The translations under genes were made by a program, and so were the position numbers. From contig JAPKZK010000083.1 in NCBI GenBank assembly GCA_026393835.1, positions 1 to 38,642 of the forward strand: DNA of 38,642 nt, written 5' to 3'. The stretch is from Candidatus Aminicenantota bacterium. Lineage in GTDB: Bacteria > Acidobacteriota > Aminicenantia > UBA2199. Under the pieces are notes generated by a model that did not search any database, had not been told where the DNA came from, and saw only the letters and a program-made list of their open reading frames with translations. This document shows positions 25,444 through 32,277 of the stretch, piece after piece; positions within the stretch are counted from its first letter, which is position 1; each line of letters begins with the position of its first letter.

Positions 25444-28017
25444 TTACTTCTTATACACATTGTCCCAATGTTCCGGTTGGTTTTTCAGGTACTTGTCCCA
25501 CCAGGCGATAATCCCACGCATCCAATGCAGCCGTTTTTTATATTCCATGATAAAATGCTGCTGGCCGGCATAGGTAATTAGCGCCACGTCTTTCCCCAGT
25601 AGTTTCAAGGCCGCGAACATCTGGTAACTTTCACCCGTCGGTACATTGTTATCCTCTTCGCCGTGGAGCAGTAAGAGGGGGTTTTGAATTTTATCCGCCA
25701 GGAAAAGGGGACTGCGGTCCACATAGATATCTCTCCGGTTCCAGGGGAAACTGTCGGCGGTGGCAAAACCGCTGTAAGTATAGCCCCAGTCCCCTTCGCC
25801 CCAGTAACTGGCAAGCGAAGTGATCCCGGCATGGGAGATATAAGCGGCAAATATATCTGTTTGGGTGGCCAGGTACTGGGTTAAGAAGCCGCCGTAAGAA
25901 GCGCCCATGGCGCCAACCCTGGCGGGATCGATAAACGGATGGGTCCGGACCAGTTCTTTTACCGCGGCGATTATTTCCGCGGAGGTTACCTTGCCCCAGT
26001 CATTGACATGAACCGCGGAGGCCTCCTGGCCAAAACCCGTGGTGCCGGTGGGCTGCAGGACATAAACGACATACCCGTTGGCGGAGTACCATTCCATGGG
26101 GTAACGACCGCCGAAATTCCGCTCTACCGGCGATGTCCCGCCATAATAATAGGTGATACAGGGATACTTTTTAGCGCCGTCGAAATCCGGGGGGAAGTAG
26201 AGCCGGCCATCGATGAATTTGTCTTCCTTTAATTTATAATTCCAGTCCTCCCACTTGCCGAAAGTCACATACCGGAAGTCCTGTTGATTGTAATCTTTCA
26301 AGAGCGAGACTTTGTCGCCGGCGAGGTCGTGTTTATATAACCGTTGGGGGCTGTTCATGCCCGAACTCCAGGTTACGGCAATGTTGGCAAGATCGGCAAA
26401 ATCCACTTTTTGAGCCACGTCGAACATGGTCTTCATCCGGGTGAAAGTTTTTTTCTCCAGGGAATATTTAAAAATCGGCAAATAAGTCGTATCCTCCGCC
26501 GTGAAATAGATATAACCCGGGAAATTCCATGAAGCCGACTGGAGGTTGGGATCGAATTCCTTTGAAAGGGCCACTGCTTCCTGGGTGTTTGGATCATAAA
26601 TATAGGCTTCGGTTTCATACTCGTTGGGGATTATCCCCGGCGGCAGTTTGCTGCTCTTGCCTTTGCCGTCGAACGCCGAAGGTCCGCCCATTACCAGCAG
26701 GCGAGTGGAATCCGGCGCCCACATGAATGTCGTGAGCAGGTTAGTTTCCATTATTTTTTTCACAGCATGGTTCTTCACATCGAATTGATAGACAAAGTTT
26801 TTTATATAGGGCCGGGTTTTATAATCCGGTTCTTCTTTAATTAATAATATTTTTTTACTGTCCGGGCTGATGACCGCATTTTTAAAATTTTGCGTTTCAT
26901 CGGTGATTTGATGGGTCACGCCGGGGTTCCCGCTCCCTCCGCGAAAATAGAGGAACATGGCGTGGCGGTCTTCGGGAAACCGGGTGCGGTCCGGGATTTC
27001 CTTGATGTACCGGTACCCTTCTTTATCCTCTCGCGCATGGGACACGGAATAGATCAAAAAGGAATTGTCATTGGCCCACCAATAGGAGGAGAAATTTTTT
27101 ATCTCCCCGGCAATACACTGCTGGGTATGGGAGTTGAGATCGTATTGGATAATGGAGGTTTTCTCATCGGCGGTAACGGTATAGCTAAAGCCGCGGGAAT
27201 GTTTCAACCAGGCAAAATTGCTCATTTTCCCGAAATGTTCCGATGAAAATATGGTCTCGCCGGAGGCGACGGTTAATATTTCAAGCCAGTTATTGCTTTT
27301 CCCGGTCTCCTTATCCACCTGCTTGAGAGAAACCTCAACCAGTTTGCCGTCCGGGGATACATGAATCGCGTCCACGGTTATGGTGTTTAATATATTTATC
27401 GGGTTTACATTGTGGATCGGTTCCAGGGAAAGTTTCACCGTTTCGTTTAAGAAAGGTTCTTTATTTTCCAGGAATGCATCTGTCGTGATTTTTTTTGCGT
27501 CGGCTTTTGCGGCGGGTAAAAGCGCCTTTACGATTAAGAGGTGTTTCTCATGGGTGAGGTCTAAAGGGGCGCGGATAATATCTTTCGCTGCATTGGCGGT
27601 CACCGGTTCCCCATCAAGGAAAACCGAGACTTTCAACTCGTCAATAGGGGGTGTCAGCACCAGGTCGGTCTTGAGCCAGCGACCCGGTTCCAGGTACGCG
27701 GCCAGGTAAACCACTTTTGCCTCGGGGCCCGTATCGAAGTCCAATTTCCCTATTGTCTGCCAGGTAAAGACATTACCGTCGTTCCAGGTCACTTTTTCGC
27801 CTTTTATCGGCAGCAGTTGCTGCACCGGGATATGGTTAAATTTCAAAATATCATCCGCACTTTTCAGTAGGTCCGATTCCAGGGCCGGGATTGCGGCCGG
27901 TCCCAGCATCAGCCAGCGATCGATTCCCTGCCGGTTGGTTTCGGCCGGGAACAATTGAAAACCAACGCTTACCAAAGAAACAAAAATCAAAATCATCACG
28001 AACAACCTGTGTCTCAT
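25444..28017 (-). CDS. Exported S9 prolyl-oligopeptidase-family peptidase with extra N-terminal beta domain
   Basis: The protein is 857 residues with a signal peptide (about 1-25). Residues about 30-170 form an additional domain that resembles sugar-binding jelly-roll modules (TWQTIGKLDF...YLAAYLEPGRW). A propeller follows, then the hydrolase domain with Ser707 in GASYGGF, Asp789 in HGEEDNNVP and His821 in AGQQHF. The HG..D..VP pattern is S9C-like (acylaminoacyl peptidase type). The ribosome site GGAGG precedes the ATG. The extra domain is not part of the standard S9 layout and could tether the enzyme to glycoprotein or polysaccharide; that is inference. Confidence 0.92.
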   Translation of the reverse strand: MRHRLFVMILIFVSLVSVGFQLFPAETNRQGIDRWLMLGPAAIPALESDLLKSADDILKFNHIPVQQLLPIKGEKVTWNDGNVFTWQTIGKLDFDTGPEAKVVYLAAYLEPGRWLKTDLVLTPPIDELKVSVFLDGEPVTANAAKDIIRAPLDLTHEKHLLIVKALLPAAKADAKKITTDAFLENKEPFLNETVKLSLEPIHNVNPINILNTITVDAIHVSPDGKLVEVSLKQVDKETGKSNNWLEILTVASGETIFSSEHFGKMSNFAWLKHSRGFSYTVTADEKTSIIQYDLNSHTQQCIAGEIKNFSSYWWANDNSFLIYSVSHAREDKEGYRYIKEIPDRTRFPEDRHAMFLYFRGGSGNPGVTHQITDETQNFKNAVISPDSKKILLIKEEPDYKTRPYIKNFVYQFDVKNHAVKKIMETNLLTTFMWAPDSTRLLVMGGPSAFDGKGKSSKLPPGIIPNEYETEAYIYDPNTQEAVALSKEFDPNLQSASWNFPGYIYFTAEDTTYLPIFKYSLEKKTFTRMKTMFDVAQKVDFADLANIAVTWSSGMNSPQRLYKHDLAGDKVSLLKDYNQQDFRYVTFGKWEDWNYKLKEDKFIDGRLYFPPDFDGAKKYPCITYYYGGTSPVERNFGGRYPMEWYSANGYVVYVLQPTGTTGFGQEASAVHVNDWGKVTSAEIIAAVKELVRTHPFIDPARVGAMGASYGGFLTQYLATQTDIFAAYISHAGITSLASYWGEGDWGYTYSGFATADSFPWNRRDIYVDRSPLFLADKIQNPLLLLHGEEDNNVPTGESYQMFAALKLLGKDVALITYAGQQHFIMEYKKRLHWMRGIIAWWDKYLKNQPEHWDNVYKK

Positions 28018-28099
28018 ATTCTTTACCTCCAGAGATTGTTATTTTTAGCCACCGGCTATTGTATATTGTATAAGGAAACAGACTAATACATTTTCAAAG

Positions 28100-28275
28100 A
28101 AAATTCAAGTGGGTAAGAACCTTTTTGAAAAAACTCTACAAATAGCCGCTAAGAACGTGAAGGACCGCGAAGAAAAAAAATCCTTGGTAACCTGGCGGCA
28201 AAGTTTTCATAGTCGCAGGGCGACGCCAAAAATAAACAATGCCCGCGAAACACGCGAAACACATTAACCGCACAA
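28100..28275. repeat. Degenerate repeat segment
   Basis: It contains a fragment of the hairpin family (AGAACCTTTTTGAAAAAACT), AAATAGCCGCTAAGAACGTGAAG, and CGCGAAACACGCGAAACAC modules. No gene is seen between 28018 and 28286. Confidence 0.55.
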
Positions 28276-28286
28276 ATCGGCCCTTT

Positions 28287-29171
28287 TTAGAGCCTTGCGA
28301 TTTCTGCCGCGGGCAAACCGGAAGTTTCAACAATGACAGCGATATCGATGCCTTTTTCTTTTAATTTTTTTGCCATCTCTATGGCTTTATTTTTTGCGCC
28401 TACTTCTATTCCTTCTTTCTTACCTCTCATCTCTCCCACTTTATAACTGGATTCAAACATACTGGCTTGATAATGTAGGTTCTCAAGATAATATTCATAC
28501 TCCCTACGCTCTTCTTCCGATAGTTTCATAATGTCAAGTTTTTCTTTGGCTTCTTTCAACCCCCTGGCGGTAAATTCATCTTTGATTATTTCATTTTTGA
28601 AAAAATAAATCCACTCATCGATGGTGTTCCGGGCAATGTCATCAAACTGGTTGATCTTGAGTATGTAATATTCCGGGTAAATATCCGCTATTTGTTCGGT
28701 TTTGTAAAGTTCCTGCTGGCCGCTGTTGAGTTTCAGGATATCTTTTTTATTTAAACCGATAAATTCCGTTCTCCCCTGGTAGGCGTAATCTTCCCCCTGG
28801 CCCAGGTCGAAATACACCAGGCTGATGGAAATGACTTTCCTGATCCTGGAATAGGGCATGCCTTTCTCCATATATTCCAGTAAGAGCTTGGATGCGCCGA
28901 AAAGTATGCGCTGCAAATAATCGTATTCTGTTTCGCGCTGCACTTCGACGATGATTAATTCCTCCCTGGAATTTTCCACCAGTATATCCACGCGGTTCGT
29001 TTTATCGTTCTTTGATTCGCGGTTGCTTTCGCTTTCCAGCAGGTTTTTGATTTTGATGTCATCGTGCAATAATTCGCTTAAGAACCCCTCGAAAATAACG
29101 AAATCTGCTTTATTCCGTAACAACTGCTTCATTACCCAATCAAAACTGACTAATCTTCGTTCGCTGCTCAT
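28287..29171 (-). CDS. Rpn-family PD-(D/E)XK nuclease/transposase-like protein
   Basis: The protein is 294 residues. The restriction-fold core is NRVDILVENSREELIIVEVQRE (Asp then Glu-Val-Gln), the usual D...E-x-Q form of the PD-(D/E)XK transposase-like family. A middle region with two-hybrid-like charged helices and a C-terminal coiled segment (GKKEGIEVGAKNKAIEMAKKL) lead to the tail IAVIVETSGLPAAEIARL, shared in pattern with three other loci here. The ribosome site is GAGG, 9 nt from the ATG. TTGACT-17-TATTAA is a plausible promoter. Family members promote recombination or degrade DNA, and some are phage-defence toxins. A clear internal ribosome site like that of the gene at 29596 was not found. 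Confidence 0.85.
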   Translation of the reverse strand: MSSERRLVSFDWVMKQLLRNKADFVIFEGFLSELLHDDIKIKNLLESESNRESKNDKTNRVDILVENSREELIIVEVQRETEYDYLQRILFGASKLLLEYMEKGMPYSRIRKVISISLVYFDLGQGEDYAYQGRTEFIGLNKKDILKLNSGQQELYKTEQIADIYPEYYILKINQFDDIARNTIDEWIYFFKNEIIKDEFTARGLKEAKEKLDIMKLSEEERREYEYYLENLHYQASMFESSYKVGEMRGKKEGIEVGAKNKAIEMAKKLKEKGIDIAVIVETSGLPAAEIARL

Positions 29172-29261
29172 TGCTTATTTCCTCATGGGTAATTAATAAT
29201 ACATTTTGCTGCTCAAGTCAACTGTTTACCGGAAACAATTCGATTTTTCCTGTCAAAAAAA

Positions 29262-29525
29262 TAGCCGCTAAGAACGCGAAGTTAAGCGAAGAAAAGAAGA
29301 CCCACGAATTACACGAATTTACACGAATTGTTTTTTCCGCTCTTCCTGTTTTTTCTTCATCATTCATCATTACATCACTCTTAACATGGGTCCACAGATT
29401 ACGTTGATTTCACAGATTGTTATGAAAATTTTTGAATGTCCCTTTTTCTGCCCCTACAGCGGGGGAAATCCAAGATTTGTCAAAAACAATTCGTCTATTG
29501 TCCACAGATTACACAGATTTTCACT
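29262..29525. repeat. Composite dispersed repeats between the two Rpn-type genes
   Basis: AAATAGCCGCTAAGAACGCGAAG is followed by CACGAATTACACGAATT (29301 on), TTTTTTCCGCTCTTCC, CATCATTCATCATT, and two copies of the CCACAGATTAC unit (29390-29418, 29500-29519). The order matches 16541-16690. The stretch 29172-29595 holds no gene. Confidence 0.75.
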
Positions 29526-29557
29526 GACCTGGCAATCGAAAGTAATTGGGCAGGCAC

Positions 29558-29586
29558 TTGAAAAAAATTGCGTTCTAAAATATAAT
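29558..29586 (+). promoter_or_regulatory. Promoter of the full-length Rpn gene, near-leaderless
   Basis: TTGAAA (29558-29563), 17 nt, perfect TATAAT (29581-29586). The ATG at 29596 is 9 nt after the -10 box, so the leader would be about 0-4 nt. Confidence 0.7.
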
Positions 29587-29595
29587 GGGATAGCC

Positions 29596-30585
29596 ATGGA
29601 TAAAATAAGCAATGTACATGACAAGCTCTTTAGCAAAACCTTTGGTAACCCGGAGAATGTAAAAGACTTCTTAAAGAGCGCCTTGCCCGAACCAATCGGT
29701 AATGCCATCGACCTTTCACAAATCGAAATCGATAACACCCATTATGTTTCCAATGAATTCGCGGATTCTTTCTCGGATATCATTGCGAAAACCAAAATGA
29801 AACCCAATGCTGACGGGGAAAGCGAAATCGATACCGATATCTATATTCTGTTTGAACATAAATCTTACCGGGATACGGCGGTCTTTGTCCAATTGCTCCG
29901 CTATATGTACCTGATGTGGCAAAAGGATATCGACGAAAAAAAAACGCTTCGGGTCATCATCCCATTGGTGTTTTACCATGGCAGTGAACAATGGACAGTG
30001 CCTCATTCTTTTATCGAACAATTTACCGCTCCTGAAGGGATCAAAGATTTTTTATTGGATTTCAAGTACATATTGTTCGATACCGTCAACTGGAATTTTA
30101 CGACTGAGAAGAATAAGGCATTGGGAGACAATGTCTTTCTACTGAGCGCATTGGCATTGATGAAATGCGCCTTTAGAGACGACTGGGATACAATCCGGGA
30201 AATATTTAAGTTCTGGCACGAGAAGGGTTTCACCAGGAACCTGGAAAAAATGATGATCTTTCTCGTGTATATCACGGAAACAAAAGATGTGAACCCGGAT
30301 ACTTTAAAGAAAATATTAGAAGAAGCCAAAATAGAAGGAGGAAATGTTATGCCGACTTTAGCCCAAAGATGGAAAGATGAAGGTAAAAAGGAATGGATCC
30401 AGGTAGGAATGCAAAAAGGAATGAAAACCGGGATGAAAGCCGGGATGAAAACCGGGATGAAAACCGGGATGAAAGCGGAAAGGCTTAAAACAGCAAAAAG
30501 GTTACTGCACAAGAATCTTCCTATCGAAACCATCGCCGAATGTACCGACCTCACTGAAAAAGAAGTAAGGTCTCTTATGCATTAG
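29596..30585 (+). CDS. Rpn-family recombination-promoting nuclease (PD-(D/E)XK), possible toxin with internal start
   Basis: The protein is 329 residues from ATG 29596; the open frame continues 70 codons upstream but crosses repeats and the promoter. N-terminal NVHDKLFSKTFGNPENVKDFLKSALP is typical of Rpn proteins. The nuclease core has the Asp of FSDII and Glu-His-Lys in YILFEHKS, then QLLRYMYLMWQKD. The C-terminal part contains six 12-bp repeats coding GMKT-like units, then AKRLLHKNLPIETIAECTDLTEKEV. GGAGG and an in-frame ATG at 30349 lie before the last 78 codons. Known: Rpn proteins are DNases, some acting against phage, with intragenic antitoxins in E. coli. No separate antitoxin gene is adjacent. 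Confidence 0.88.
   Translation: MDKISNVHDKLFSKTFGNPENVKDFLKSALPEPIGNAIDLSQIEIDNTHYVSNEFADSFSDIIAKTKMKPNADGESEIDTDIYILFEHKSYRDTAVFVQLLRYMYLMWQKDIDEKKTLRVIIPLVFYHGSEQWTVPHSFIEQFTAPEGIKDFLLDFKYILFDTVNWNFTTEKNKALGDNVFLLSALALMKCAFRDDWDTIREIFKFWHEKGFTRNLEKMMIFLVYITETKDVNPDTLKKILEEAKIEGGNVMPTLAQRWKDEGKKEWIQVGMQKGMKTGMKAGMKTGMKTGMKAERLKTAKRLLHKNLPIETIAECTDLTEKEVRSLMH
30349..30585 (+). CDS. Probable intragenic small protein (C-terminal 78 residues of Rpn)
   Basis: GGAGG at 30337-30341 is 7 nt from an in-frame ATG, a better initiation site than that of the full gene, which has none. The product would be MPTLAQRWKDEGKK... through the GMKT repeats to the basic tail. The free-standing gene at 17270 starts the same way (MP, then AQRWKDEGKK versus TSWERIARKK) with the same kind of ribosome site. 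By analogy with E. coli it may inhibit the nuclease. Confidence 0.55.
   Translation: MPTLAQRWKDEGKKEWIQVGMQKGMKTGMKAGMKTGMKTGMKAERLKTAKRLLHKNLPIETIAECTDLTEKEVRSLMH
30406..30477 (+). repeat. 12-bp tandem repeat inside the Rpn gene, six units
   Basis: Units of GGGATGAAAACC and close variants begin at 30406, 30418, 30430, 30442, 30454 and 30466. Each adds four residues (GMKT/GMKA) to the linker before the C-terminal tail. The last three are nearly identical, suggesting recent slippage. Confidence 0.9.
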
Positions 30586-30694
30586 CCTGTTCGCGATATC
30601 CTACCTAATTTGCGCCCGGCGTAATGTCTTTTCGGATTGGATATAGCCTGACCTGATACAGAAAAAAAGTGATTAAAAAAATGCCTCTTTCAAG

Positions 30695-30790
30695 AACCGG
30701 GGAAAACCCCGGGGCGCGCTATGTGTGCAAGTGGGGGGGCGCCGCCCCTTTTTGAAAAAAAAGTTCCCTGGACCTTCCAAAAACTTTTAT
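30695..30790. repeat. Degenerate hairpin-family element upstream of the APC permease
   Basis: It holds CCGGGGAAAACCCCGG, GGGGGCGCCGCCCC and, reading on the minus strand, AAAAGTTTTTGGAAGGTCCA followed by GGGAAC, the flank seen at 2381 and 6639. The second arm of the hairpin is lost. The other intergenic bases between 30586 and 30808 show nothing. Confidence 0.55.
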
Positions 30791-30797
30791 TATTATT

Positions 30798-30803
30798 TAT
30801 AAT
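30798..30803 (+). promoter_or_regulatory. Candidate leaderless -10 box of the APC permease
   Basis: A perfect TATAAT ends 5 nt before the ATG at 30809, and no Shine-Dalgarno is present. The -35 region at 17 nt (TTCCAA) is weak, so this is less certain than the other leaderless cases. Confidence 0.4.
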
Positions 30804-30808
30804 TAATT

Positions 30809-32266
30809 ATGAGCAAAAATCAACTTTCCAACAATGACACAACGCATTCGTTTAAAAAAAGCCTGAATCTGTTCGATTCCACTGCTCTTGTGGCCGGATC
30901 GATGATCGGTTCCGGGATTTATATCGTCAGCGCCGACATGGCCCGCACACTGGGCTCCCCCGGCTGGTTAATGACGGCCTGGGTCATCACGGGTCTTTTA
31001 ACCATCTTCGGCGCCTTAAGCTACGGGGAACTGGCCGCCATGATGCCCCAGGCCGGCGGGAAATATGTTTACCTGCGCGAAGCCTATAACCCATTGGCCG
31101 GCTTCCTGTACGGCTGGACTTTGTTCCTGGTTATCCAGACCGGCACCATCGCCGCTGTCGCCATGGCCTTTGCTAAATTTCTCGGCGTCCTGGTCCCCTG
31201 GTTTTCCGAACAAAACGTGTGGCTGGATACTGGATTTGTAAAACTGAATACGGTCCATATCGCCGCCATTTGCGTAATCATTTTTCTAACCTGGGTCAAT
31301 ACCCGCGGCATTACGGCGGGGAAATATATCCAGAATGTTTTCAGCTACACGAAAATCGGGACCTTATTGGCCTTTATCATTATCGGCCTCTTTATCGCCA
31401 AAAGCACCGGCGCTATCCAACTCAATACGAAAATCCTATGGGATGCGGTGCAAATTCAAGGGGACCAGGCCGTAACATTAGGCGGGTTTGCCTTAATCGC
31501 CGCCCTGGGGGTCTCTCTCGTGGGCCCGTTATTTTCATCCGACGCCTGGTATGACATTACCTTTGCCGCCGGGGAAGTCAAAAACCCGAAACGAACCATC
31601 CCCATGAGTTTATTCTTAGGGGTTTTCATCGTTATCGCCATTTACCTGCTGGTGAACGTGGTTTACTTAATGGTCTTGCCCCTCCGCGGCGCGCCGGGCG
31701 CAGTAGACGTTTTCGGCCAGGGTATCCAATTCGCCGCCAACGACAGGTTGGGAACCGCCGCCATGGACGGGATATTCGGGGCAAACGCCGCGATTATCAT
31801 GGCGGTTATGGTCATGATCTCTACCTTCGGCTGCGTCAATGGCCTGGTTCTTTCCGGGGCCAGGGTTTATTATGCCATGGCCAATGACGGACTGTTTTTC
31901 AAGAAAGTGGGCCTGTTAAATAAAAAAAGAGTCCCGGCCCTGGGTTTAATCATCCAGGGAATTTGGGCCAGTTTATTGTGCCTGTCCGGGACATACAGCA
32001 ACTTACTGGATTATGTGATTTTTGCGGTATTGATTTTCTTTGCCATGACCGTGCTGGGAATTTTTATCTTACGAAAAAAACAGCCGGGCGCCGAAAGGCC
32101 TTATAAAGCATTCGGATACCCGGTAATCCCTGCGCTCTATATAGCCGCCTGTACATTTATCATGGCGCTGCTGCTGATTTACAAACCCAAATATACCTGG
32201 CCCGGATTGATCATCGTGCTGCTGGGAATCCCGGTTTATTTCGCCTGGAAGCGCCCACGCCATTAG
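30809..32266 (+). CDS. APC-superfamily amino-acid permease
   Basis: The protein is 485 residues with about 12 membrane helices. The first helix carries the glycine motif GSMIGSGIYIV, which binds the substrate backbone in APC/LAT transporters. The region YGELAAMMPQAGGKYVYLREAYNP is typical of the family. It should import or exchange amino acids released by the peptidases encoded nearby. Substrate is not predictable from sequence. The next gene begins 11 nt after its stop and is likely co-transcribed. No ribosome site is seen before the ATG. Confidence 0.9.
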   Translation: MSKNQLSNNDTTHSFKKSLNLFDSTALVAGSMIGSGIYIVSADMARTLGSPGWLMTAWVITGLLTIFGALSYGELAAMMPQAGGKYVYLREAYNPLAGFLYGWTLFLVIQTGTIAAVAMAFAKFLGVLVPWFSEQNVWLDTGFVKLNTVHIAAICVIIFLTWVNTRGITAGKYIQNVFSYTKIGTLLAFIIIGLFIAKSTGAIQLNTKILWDAVQIQGDQAVTLGGFALIAALGVSLVGPLFSSDAWYDITFAAGEVKNPKRTIPMSLFLGVFIVIAIYLLVNVVYLMVLPLRGAPGAVDVFGQGIQFAANDRLGTAAMDGIFGANAAIIMAVMVMISTFGCVNGLVLSGARVYYAMANDGLFFKKVGLLNKKRVPALGLIIQGIWASLLCLSGTYSNLLDYVIFAVLIFFAMTVLGIFILRKKQPGAERPYKAFGYPVIPALYIAACTFIMALLLIYKPKYTWPGLIIVLLGIPVYFAWKRPRH

Positions 32267-32277
32267 GAAGGGAGCGA

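Noticed and set aside
29386..29595. 70-codon N-terminal extension of the full Rpn gene
   Set aside because: It covers repeat units and the TTGAAA-17-TATAAT promoter; family homology begins at the ATG at 29596.
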